DNA of 11,791 bases from Bacteroidota bacterium (GTDB taxonomy: Bacteria > Bacteroidota > Bacteroidia > Chitinophagales > Chitinophagaceae), in the NCBI GenBank assembly GCA_023436425.1, contig JAEZJD010000074.1:1-11791 (forward strand). The letters run 5' to 3'. Of the stretch, positions 6,659 through 11,791 are shown piece by piece; within the stretch, counting starts at the first letter, position 1; every line of letters starts with the position of its first letter. Made by a program: the position numbers and the translations under genes. A model generated the notes under the pieces. That model was not told where the DNA came from. It searched no databases and saw nothing but the letters and a program-made list of their open reading frames with translations.

Positions 6659-7462
6659 TTATTTTTTCCCTCTAAAAAAGCCAAGTTGGGTTAAAATATC
6701 GTGCAATACATTCAGGCGCACAGTCGCGAGATCGACCTTTGGATCTTTTGTTTCCATATTCAGTACAAAAAAATACGGGTGATTGTTTTCTTCTATCCAA
6801 CCTAAAACCCAAGCCAAAGGAGTTCCGTCTTCCTTTCTTGCCAGCCCCGTTTTATAAGCCAAAGTGTATGCAGGCTTGTCTTCGAAAATCATTGCACGCT
6901 TCACCATCAACTGGTAGTCCTTAAAAAATGGTAGTTGATCAAAATAAAGCTGCTTTACCAGTCCGAGCTGCTCGTCAGGAGTGATTTTCAAACTATTGTT
7001 AAGCCAGAAAGAATCGATGGCACCGCCGATCTTCTTATTCCCGTAGTGTAATGAGTCTAGCCAAAACTGCATTGTGTCTTTTCCCAATCTTCTCGCAACT
7101 TCCTGATAATACGGAACCGCTGATACCCGGAACGCCTGGTACATACTCAGATCTTTGTCCCACTCCGGCCGGCGATGTGTGCCATCCCACTTTATCACCA
7201 TACTGTCATTGGTGATCACGCCTGTTTGCAAGCCAATTAATGAGTTTACGATTTTGAAAGTGGAGGCGGGCAAAAAGCTGCTGTCACGGTAACGCTTCAA
7301 ATTGTAAATGGTGAACTTGCCGTTACCGTTATTGAAAAGGGCAAAACACCCGTCAGAATTGTTTTTCTTGAAAAATGCTTCTAATGAGTTGTCAATGTTA
7401 ACATTATTCGGAGAGCAGCCGGCTAAACAAAAAAAGAATACGCAGCAATAAATCAGGCGCAT
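6659..7462 (-). CDS. class D (OXA-type) serine beta-lactamase, predicted lipoprotein
   Basis: This 267-residue protein should hydrolyse beta-lactams through an acyl-serine intermediate. All the class D motifs are visible: S-T-F-K (Ser 67, Lys 70), S-A-V (114-116), Y-G-N (140-142), a Trp in FWLNNSLKI (Trp 153) that fits the conserved omega-loop tryptophan, and K-T-G (204-206). The N-terminus ends in the lipobox LAGC with Cys 16, so it is predicted to be a lipid-anchored envelope protein rather than a free periplasmic enzyme. Length is normal for the class. It lies between kbl and batB on the same strand. A promoter-like TACCTTCG sits 13 bases upstream of its start, so it may be transcribed independently. 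No insertion sequence or integron feature is adjacent, which suggests a resident chromosomal gene. Spectrum and expression cannot be inferred. A BlaR-type sensor is unlikely because there is no transmembrane signalling domain. Confidence 0.9.
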   Translation of the reverse strand: MRLIYCCVFFFCLAGCSPNNVNIDNSLEAFFKKNNSDGCFALFNNGNGKFTIYNLKRYRDSSFLPASTFKIVNSLIGLQTGVITNDSMVIKWDGTHRRPEWDKDLSMYQAFRVSAVPYYQEVARRLGKDTMQFWLDSLHYGNKKIGGAIDSFWLNNSLKITPDEQLGLVKQLYFDQLPFFKDYQLMVKRAMIFEDKPAYTLAYKTGLARKEDGTPLAWVLGWIEENNHPYFFVLNMETKDPKVDLATVRLNVLHDILTQLGFFRGKK

Positions 7463-7475
7463 TTTTGAATTTTGG

Positions 7476-7483
7476 CGAAGGTA
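7476..7483 (-). promoter_or_regulatory. possible -7 promoter element of the class D beta-lactamase gene
   Basis: Read on the minus strand this is TACCTTCG, 13 bases before the beta-lactamase ATG and inside the 56-base gap after kbl. The identical octamer lies upstream of the small gene at 8819. A TTG lies upstream on the same strand, but only 14 bases away, which is shorter than usual. Confidence 0.4.
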
Positions 7484-7518
7484 AAAGAGAAAATTGCAAC
7501 CGGGAGAATGCCCTTGAC

Positions 7519-8709
7519 TTACACCTTCAAAACGGCAAGCTCCTTTCCAATTTTTGTGAAGGCGTTTATGGCTGCATCCAAATGTTCCTGCTCATGAGCG
7601 GCACTTATTTGAACGCGAATCCGTGCTTGTCCCTTTGGTACCACGGGGAAAAAGAATCCGATCACGTAAATGCCCTCGTTCAGCAATGCATCGGCAAACT
7701 TTGCCGCCAGCACAGAATTATAAAGCATAATCGGCACGATCGGATGCTCGCCGGGCTTGATGTCAAATCCGGCTTCCGTCATTTTAGTCCGGAAGTATCG
7801 TGTATTTCTTTCAAGTTTGTCGCGCAGCTCAGTTGTTTCACTGAGCAGATCCAGCACTGCAATGCTGGCACCTGTAATTGCAGGAGCTAGCGTGTTGGAG
7901 AACAGATAAGGCCTGCTTCTCTGCCGAAGAATGTCAATAATTTCTTTTCTTCCACTTGTAAATCCGCCACTGGCGCCCCCAAGAGCTTTCCCCAAAGTGC
8001 CGGTAATAATATCTATTCTGCCCATCACGCCGCGGTACTCATGCGTGCCGCGGCCAGTTTTGCCCATAAATCCGGAAGCATGGCTTTCGTCCACCATTAC
8101 AATGGCGTCGTATTTATCGGCCAGGTCGCAAATCCTATCCAGTTGGGCAATGGTTCCATCCATACTGAACACTCCGTCGGTCACAATAATCCTGCTTCGT
8201 GCGCCGGAGGATTCTTTCAATTTCGCCTCCAGGTCTTCCATATTATCGTTTTCGTAGCGGTAGCGCTGTGCCTTGCACAGGCGTACGCCGTCGATAATAG
8301 ATGCATGGTTCAGCGCATCGGAGATAATTGCATCTTGCTCGTTAAAGAGCGGCTCGAAGACGCCGCCGTTTGCATCAAAAGCGGCTACATATAAAATGGT
8401 GTCTTCTGTTCCAAGAAATGCTGCAAGCTTTCGCTCAAGTTCTTTATGGATGTCCTGCGTTCCGCAGATAAATCGTACCGAACTCATTCCGTACCCCCGC
8501 GAGTCGAGGTATTTGTGAGCCGCTTCTACAGTTTTCGGATGCGATGAAAGACCCAGATAGTTGTTAGCACAAAAATTTAAAACACGTTTGTCATTGACTG
8601 TGATTTCCGGTCCCTGAGGCGACGTGATCACCCTTTCAGACTTGTATAGTCCCGAGTTTTTGATGTCTTCTATTTCCGACCGAAGGCGTGCGACGAATTT
8701 TTCGTTCAT
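7519..8709 (-). CDS. kbl: glycine C-acetyltransferase (2-amino-3-ketobutyrate CoA ligase)
   Basis: This PLP-dependent alpha-oxoamine synthase has 396 residues, about the length of E. coli Kbl. It cleaves 2-amino-3-oxobutyrate with CoA to glycine and acetyl-CoA, the second step of threonine breakdown after threonine dehydrogenase. Visible landmarks are NFCANNYLGL (45-54), the DALNHASIIDG segment with His 135, VDESH (Asp 207, His 210) and GTLGKALGGASGG with the PLP-binding Lys 241. The close match of the N-terminus (ERVITS, ITV, NFCANNYLGL) favours Kbl over 8-amino-7-oxononanoate synthase or serine palmitoyltransferase. I chose the ATG at 8709 because the in-frame TTG at 8730 lies inside a TATATTTG promoter element and the resulting N-terminus aligns with the family start. 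No threonine dehydrogenase gene is adjacent. The beta-lactamase gene follows after 56 bases. Confidence 0.93.
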   Translation of the reverse strand: MNEKFVARLRSEIEDIKNSGLYKSERVITSPQGPEITVNDKRVLNFCANNYLGLSSHPKTVEAAHKYLDSRGYGMSSVRFICGTQDIHKELERKLAAFLGTEDTILYVAAFDANGGVFEPLFNEQDAIISDALNHASIIDGVRLCKAQRYRYENDNMEDLEAKLKESSGARSRIIVTDGVFSMDGTIAQLDRICDLADKYDAIVMVDESHASGFMGKTGRGTHEYRGVMGRIDIITGTLGKALGGASGGFTSGRKEIIDILRQRSRPYLFSNTLAPAITGASIAVLDLLSETTELRDKLERNTRYFRTKMTEAGFDIKPGEHPIVPIMLYNSVLAAKFADALLNEGIYVIGFFFPVVPKGQARIRVQISAAHEQEHLDAAINAFTKIGKELAVLKV

Positions 8710-8727
8710 AAACTCTATTTCTGCCGA

Positions 8728-8735
8728 CAAATATA
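8728..8735 (-). promoter_or_regulatory. -7 promoter element of kbl
   Basis: Read on the minus strand this is TATATTTG, an exact match to TAnnTTTG, ending 18 bases before the kbl ATG. It implies a short 5' leader of roughly 10-15 bases and rules against the upstream TTG start at 8730. It is divergent to the promoters of the small gene at 8819. Confidence 0.55.
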
Positions 8736-8767
8736 AAACGCGGGAATTCTGAAAGATTTTTTAAATA

Positions 8768-8800
8768 TCCTGTAACATTACCGCCTATACCTTCGTCAAA
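8768..8800 (+). promoter_or_regulatory. ECF-type promoter candidate upstream of the small gene, overlapping a TACCTTCG element
   Basis: TCCTGTAACATT (8768-8779) is followed by CGTC at 8794, a 17-base spacer counted from the end of TGTAAC (8771-8776). ECF sigma factors usually read an AAC-containing -35 and a CGT-containing -10. The same 12-base element, apart from one base, precedes the ECF sigma gene at 9026. A housekeeping-like TACCTTCG (8788-8795) overlaps it, so either or both forms of polymerase could act here. The start codon of the small gene is at 8819. Confidence 0.5.
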
Positions 8801-8818
8801 CCATTCAAACCAGCGAAC

Positions 8819-9016
8819 ATGAGAAAAGGAACTTCAATCAAAATCGTTTTTTTCACCCTCCTCTTTCTTGTATCCGTCTCAGCGCTCACCTGGATTGGCG
8901 TAGAAAATACAAAGGAGACCTGCACAACTTTGAAAACATCTGTTTCAGCTGCTTCTGGTAGAACGATATTAGATGAGATACCCCGGCTGCTGAGTAATTT
9001 TGTTTATTTCCGATAA
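8819..9016 (+). CDS. small hypothetical protein with N-terminal hydrophobic segment (65 residues)
   Basis: The product is not assigned to a family with confidence. It has a basic start (MRKGTSIK), one hydrophobic segment (about 9-27) that can be a signal peptide or a membrane anchor, a short polar middle with a single Cys (residue 35), and a C-terminal stretch (about 50-65, ILDEIPRLLSNFVYF) that could be amphipathic. It lies alone between the divergent kbl gene and the ECF sigma gene. The case for a real gene is the good ATG, a promoter-like TACCTTCG 23 bases upstream, an ECF-like site shared with the sigma gene, and the hydrophobic start. I recall similar short proteins with a WIGVENT-like segment in Chitinophagaceae but cannot verify this here. 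It may be a regulon member of the adjacent sigma factor. Function unknown. Confidence 0.6.
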   Translation: MRKGTSIKIVFFTLLFLVSVSALTWIGVENTKETCTTLKTSVSAASGRTILDEIPRLLSNFVYFR

Positions 9017-9025
9017 ATTATTTTT

Positions 9026-9056
9026 TCCTGTAACTTTCTTCTTTTCCACACGTATA
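9026..9056 (+). promoter_or_regulatory. ECF-type promoter candidate of the sigma factor operon
   Basis: TCCTGTAACTTT (9026-9037) contains TGTAAC at 9029-9034. CGTATA at 9051-9056 follows after a 16-base spacer. The layout matches ECF promoters (AAC at -35, CGT at -10) and repeats the element before the gene at 8819. It lies 22 bases before the sigma gene ATG at 9079, so autoregulation is the natural reading. Confidence 0.55.
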
Positions 9057-9078
9057 TAGATTATTGCCTCAACTGTTT

Positions 9079-9564
9079 ATGACCGAAAGAGAGTATAATG
9101 AATGTGTGAATCTTTACGCCGACGGCGTATTCAGGTTTATTGTTAAAAACCTGAAGCATGAAGAGGATGCACGCGATGTGGTGCAATCGGCTTTTGAAAA
9201 GTTGTGGCGCAACCGCGAAGAGGTGGACGGTACCAAAAGTAAATCGTACTTATTCACCGTTGCGTACAACCAAATGATTGATCACCTGCGAAAAGTAAAG
9301 CGGGTTTATTTGAAAGACGAGTTTAATGCAGATACAAGGAGCTACAGTCGGGAACACAATAACGCCAAAGCCATTCTGCAGGAGGCGCTCGGCAAGCTAA
9401 ACGAAACACAACGTTCGTTGGTGATGCTGAAAGATTACGAAGGCTATAGTTATGAAGAAATAGGGCAGATCATGAATTTGAATGCGAGTCAGGTAAAAGT
9501 TTATTTGCACAGGGCGAGACTACAATTGAAAGAATACATCGTAAAAGTGGAAAATGTCATCTGA
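9079..9564 (+). CDS. RNA polymerase sigma factor, ECF subfamily
   Basis: This sigma-70 family protein of 161 residues has only regions 2 and 4, which defines the extracytoplasmic function group. Region 2 (about 10-75) includes EDARDVVQSAFEKLWRN, the core-binding helix, and SYLFTVAYNQMIDHLRK, the -10 recognition part. Region 4 (about 105-155) includes YEGYSYEEIGQIMNLNASQV and VYLHRARLQLKEYI, the helix-turn-helix for the -35. An in-frame TTG at 9064 would add five residues, but the ATG at 9079 gives the usual MTEREYNECV start. The next gene overlaps the 3' end by 11 bases, the normal arrangement for a sigma factor and its regulator. A matching ECF-type promoter lies just upstream. It should direct polymerase to an envelope-related regulon; the inducing signal is unknown. 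Confidence 0.94.
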   Translation: MTEREYNECVNLYADGVFRFIVKNLKHEEDARDVVQSAFEKLWRNREEVDGTKSKSYLFTVAYNQMIDHLRKVKRVYLKDEFNADTRSYSREHNNAKAILQEALGKLNETQRSLVMLKDYEGYSYEEIGQIMNLNASQVKVYLHRARLQLKEYIVKVENVI

Positions 9565-10573
9565 ACAAAAAAATATCATCAACCTTGGGAACTACGAAGA
9601 GTTCTTCGTCCTGTACATGGACAACGAACTCACGTCCATAGAAAGAACGATGGTTGAACATTTTTTGGTGCAGTATCCCGATTTAAAATGTGAGCTGGAC
9701 CTTTTGATGAGTACCAAGCTGCCAGTCGATGATATTTCTTTTTCAAATAAATCTGAGCTGTTGGCATCGCAGATGAAAATAGAAGACGCGGACAACAAGC
9801 TGCTTCTTTATATCGATGATGAATTGACTGGCGCAGAAAGAAAAAGCATTGAAGAACAGCTGACTACCACACCTGAATTTCAATCTGAATATCGCCTGCT
9901 GCTCCAAACGAAACTTGATGCAAAAGAGCAGATTTCATACCCCAATAAAAAAGAGCTTTACCGGACTACTGCGAAAACGGTGCAGTTGCAATGGGTATGG
10001 CGTGTTGCGGCAGTAGTGCTGGTTGTTTTATCTGCGACAATTTTGTGGCTCGCAAGTGATACGTCTACTATCAACGCTCCGTCTGTAGCAGATAATTCAC
10101 CTAAATCCCAACCTTCAAGCAAACCAAAAGCAATCGAGGTTTCGCCGATCGAAACAAATCAAATTGCAGTTTCGGTGAACAAAGAACAAAAAGCTACGAC
10201 CGAAAAAGTTTCGCCTCAATATGCAGCAACCCAAGTTGATAACGCCATCGCCTATGAAGCGCCTGTTCAACAAGAGGAAGCCGTTCTCAATCCAATTATC
10301 GCAGACAAAGGCACTGTCGCCGAAGTAAATGTTTCAGAAATTTCTCCAAATACAGCAATGGGTGTAACAAACGAAACACCTGGTGCGTATAACGACATAG
10401 ATAACGCATCGCAATCTGCCGCTGCAGACAGTGATGAGGACAGCAAAGGCAAAGGATCATTCAAAGGGTTTCTGCGCAAAGCCACTCGACTGATCGAACG
10501 CAACACCGGAATTGTCGCCGCCAATGATGATAACCAACTCCTGATTGGTGTAGTTGCTGTAAAACTTAAATAA
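9554..10573 (+). CDS. probable membrane anti-sigma regulator with duplicated N-terminal domain
   Basis: This protein has 339 residues and is probably the membrane partner that holds the upstream ECF sigma factor. The cytosolic part contains two tandem copies of an anti-sigma-like helical unit. Copy 1 (about 14-70) has LYMDNEL and SNKSELL; copy 2 (about 81-136) has LYIDDEL and PNKKELY. The copies are offset by about 65 residues. The HxxxCxxC zinc motif of ZAS anti-sigma factors is absent from both. One transmembrane helix (about 147-167) leads to a long Ser/Pro/Ala-rich periplasmic region (168-300). The C-terminal segment (301-339) includes GSFKGFLRKATRLIERNTGI and ends in LLIGVVAVKLK, a compact conserved-looking motif. 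The ATG at 9554 is inside the sigma gene (11-base overlap), implying coupled translation. Anti-sigma function is inferred from context and from the LYxDxEL-type helix; no binding data exist here. Confidence 0.72.
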   Translation: MSSEQKNIINLGNYEEFFVLYMDNELTSIERTMVEHFLVQYPDLKCELDLLMSTKLPVDDISFSNKSELLASQMKIEDADNKLLLYIDDELTGAERKSIEEQLTTTPEFQSEYRLLLQTKLDAKEQISYPNKKELYRTTAKTVQLQWVWRVAAVVLVVLSATILWLASDTSTINAPSVADNSPKSQPSSKPKAIEVSPIETNQIAVSVNKEQKATTEKVSPQYAATQVDNAIAYEAPVQQEEAVLNPIIADKGTVAEVNVSEISPNTAMGVTNETPGAYNDIDNASQSAAADSDEDSKGKGSFKGFLRKATRLIERNTGIVAANDDNQLLIGVVAVKLK

Positions 10574-10592
10574 TCCAAAAACAATAACGAAA

Positions 10593-11429
10593 ATGAAAGG
10601 AATTCTAATTGCAATTTTTGCAACAGCCATAGGTGTGACCGCACAGGCGCAAACCGACAGCACAAAACACGACCACGGCGACACTATTAGAGTGGGCGGT
10701 ATGATTATCATTAAAAAACCTGGAAAAGATTCAACCGGGAAAAGTACTGACGTCACTATAAACAGACATAGAAAGTACAACGGAAGAGTGACAACCAATT
10801 GGTGGATTGTTGATCTGGGGTTCTCCAACTTCAGCGACGAAACAAACTATGCGGCTACAGCTGCATCTGGCGTCACAGGTCCGGGAGTGAACAAAGAGGC
10901 GATGAAGTTGAGAGCGGGTAAGTCGGTTAATGTAAACATTTGGATGTTTATGCAGCGGCTAAATATTGTAAAGCATGTGGTCAATTTGAAATACGGACTT
11001 GGCGTTGAGCTGAATAATTACAGATTTGAAAACACAAGCCTGATTTTGGAAAAAGACCCTCCAAAAATTATGATAGGGTCAGCACCGGCAGGTAAAACAA
11101 TCGAGAAAAATAAACTGGCTGCTGATTACGTAACGGTTCCGCTAATGCTCAACTTCAATTTTACGCCCAATACTAAAAATGGTTTCGGCTTCAGCGCAGG
11201 CGTTAGCGGTGGCTACCTTTATTCAGCTCGTCAAAAGTTTAAATACAGCGACGATTCCAAGAACAAAACACACGGCGACTTTGACTTGAACAAATGGAAA
11301 GTTTCCTACATAGCTGAGCTAAGCCTGGGTCCTGTTCGCCTGTACGGCTCTATGGCTACCAAATCAATGTGGGAAAATGGTTTGGATCAAACTCCATACA
11401 ACATCGGAGTGCGCATGAGTCACCTTTAA
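10593..11429 (+). CDS. outer-membrane beta-barrel protein
   Basis: This protein has 278 residues with a signal peptide (about 1-20, MKGILIAIFATAIGVTAQAQ) and a hydrophilic mature N-terminus containing His/Asp (HDHGD, 26-30). From about residue 68 onward there are alternating hydrophobic strands such as WWIVDLGFSNF, VNVNIWMF, VNLKYGLGVELNNYRF, YVTVPLMLNFNF, GFGFSAGVSGGYLY and VSYIAELSLGPVRLYGSMA. This fits the outer-membrane beta-barrel families common in Bacteroidota (OmpW/PorT-like size). It ends in GVRMSHL, so the terminal residue is Leu rather than the more usual aromatic. It starts 19 bases after the regulator gene and a strong terminator follows, so it is the last gene of the sigma factor operon. 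That suggests a job linked to outer-membrane state, either as an effector or as part of sensing. The precise function is unknown. Confidence 0.8.
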   Translation: MKGILIAIFATAIGVTAQAQTDSTKHDHGDTIRVGGMIIIKKPGKDSTGKSTDVTINRHRKYNGRVTTNWWIVDLGFSNFSDETNYAATAASGVTGPGVNKEAMKLRAGKSVNVNIWMFMQRLNIVKHVVNLKYGLGVELNNYRFENTSLILEKDPPKIMIGSAPAGKTIEKNKLAADYVTVPLMLNFNFTPNTKNGFGFSAGVSGGYLYSARQKFKYSDDSKNKTHGDFDLNKWKVSYIAELSLGPVRLYGSMATKSMWENGLDQTPYNIGVRMSHL

Positions 11430-11450
11430 CCATGATCATTTTTATTTACC

Positions 11451-11480
11451 AGTCCTTGGCGAAAGCCCAAGGACTTTTTT
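11451..11480 (+). terminator. intrinsic terminator after the ECF sigma operon
   Basis: AGTCCTTGG (11451-11459) pairs perfectly with CCAAGGACT (11467-11475) around a 7-base loop, CGAAAGC, and runs into six T (11475-11480). It begins 22 bases after the stop of the beta-barrel gene and is the clearest terminator in the window. Confidence 0.92.
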
Positions 11481-11495
11481 ATGTGGAAAAAAAAT

Positions 11496-11544
11496 TCCGT
11501 TAAAGGCGAACAATAAAAAAATATTTGAAACGAACCTCCGTTAA
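11496..11544 (+). repeat. 8-base direct repeat upstream of the L,D-transpeptidase gene
   Basis: TCCGTTAA occurs at 11496-11503 and 11537-11544, 41 bases apart, about four helical turns. A CGAAC lies near each copy (11507-11511 and 11531-11535). It could be a paired operator in the promoter region, but such short repeats in AT-rich DNA can arise by chance. Confidence 0.3.
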
Positions 11545-11568
11545 TCCTCTGCGCCTAACACAGAATTT

Positions 11569-11791
11569 ATGAAAACCACCATCCTCATTTCTTGCATCGT
11601 TGCAGCAGGTGGATTCTTAATGAACAACTCCACCAAGCACAATTCCGAATCAGTCACGTACAATCACTCGTCAACTACTTTGTCGCGAAAAAAAACTGCA
11701 GCAAAGCCAAGTGGCAGCGTTCGAATAGTTATATCGAAAAGAAAGTACGAGTTGTATGTGTACGATGAAAAAGGATGGTATGCCACCTACC
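11569..11791 (+). CDS. probable L,D-transpeptidase (YkuD family), N-terminal part, 3' end outside window
   Basis: The frame opens with ATG at 11569 and stays open for 74 codons to the window edge. A hydrophobic start (MKTTILISCIVAAGGFLM) is a probable signal sequence, followed by a polar Ser/Thr/Lys linker. From about residue 52 it reads VRIVISKRKYELYVYDEKGW. This is the characteristic opening of a YkuD domain, in which the first beta strands precede the catalytic HxxxxxxxxSxGCIRM region (not in the window). Such enzymes make 3-3 cross-links in peptidoglycan or anchor proteins to it, in the periplasm. The catalytic Cys cannot be checked. The gene is separated from the sigma operon by the terminator and has about 90 bases of its own upstream region. 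Confidence 0.72.
   Translation, partial: MKTTILISCIVAAGGFLMNNSTKHNSESVTYNHSSTTLSRKKTAAKPSGSVRIVISKRKYELYVYDEKGWYATY

Noticed and set aside
6605..7518. Recent mobile-element capture of the beta-lactamase gene.
   Set aside because: I found no terminal inverted repeats, transposase fragment, integron attC-like site or target duplication at its borders, and its base composition looks like that of its neighbours.
7465..7890. A plus-strand frame opposite the 3' end of kbl that contains several Cys residues.
   Set aside because: It is fully antisense to a well-conserved enzyme, has no signal or domain, and its start lies in the short gap before the beta-lactamase gene.
8710..8730. Upstream TTG start for kbl.
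   Set aside because: It lies inside the TATATTTG promoter element, and the seven extra residues do not align with known Kbl N-termini.
10366..10374. A TGTAAC inside the regulator gene as a third ECF site.
   Set aside because: It lies within coding sequence and lacks the TCC extension of the other two copies.

Overview
The window looks like chromosomal DNA of a Bacteroidota bacterium, most probably a Chitinophagaceae-type organism. The reasons are the promoter elements of the TAnnTTTG/TAnnTTCG type with almost no Shine-Dalgarno sequences, a cysteinyl-tRNA synthetase with a KMGKS loop, Bat (aerotolerance) proteins, a rhomboid pair followed by a membrane-anchored endonuclease/exonuclease/phosphatase (EEP) protein, and an ECF sigma factor paired with an anti-sigma-like protein that has no zinc motif. 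The assignment rests on family recognition only; no search was run. I see no tRNA, rRNA, CRISPR array, insertion sequence or prophage. No stretch longer than 300 bases lacks a gene.

Left part, plus strand (1-5003): the 3' end of a 23S rRNA uracil methyltransferase gene (rlmD), two different rhomboid proteases in tandem, and a three-helix membrane protein with an EEP catalytic domain. cysS follows, preceded by a 121-base gap. That gap holds a 14-codon reading frame (3375-3419), MRLHHFHTCCCCSQ, with four consecutive Cys codons just upstream of the gene for cysteinyl-tRNA synthetase. It has the form of a cysteine-sensing leader peptide and is the most interesting item in the window.

Middle part, minus strand (5031-8709): read in transcription order this is kbl (glycine C-acetyltransferase), a class D beta-lactamase with a lipoprotein signal, a BatB-like von Willebrand factor A membrane protein and a BatC-like TPR protein. 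The last two overlap by 4 bases. The usual partners (MoxR ATPase, DUF58 protein, BatA, BatD, BatE) are not next to them.

Right part, plus strand (8819-11791): a 65-residue small membrane or exported protein, an ECF sigma factor, a membrane protein with two tandem copies of an anti-sigma-like domain (overlapping the sigma gene by 11 bases), and an outer-membrane beta-barrel protein. A clear intrinsic terminator closes the group. The window ends inside a probable L,D-transpeptidase gene. A 12-base element, TCCTGTAAC(A/T)TT, occurs upstream of both the small gene and the sigma gene. Each copy is followed 16-17 bases later by CGT, which looks like an ECF promoter. This suggests an autoregulated envelope-stress circuit that also controls the small protein.
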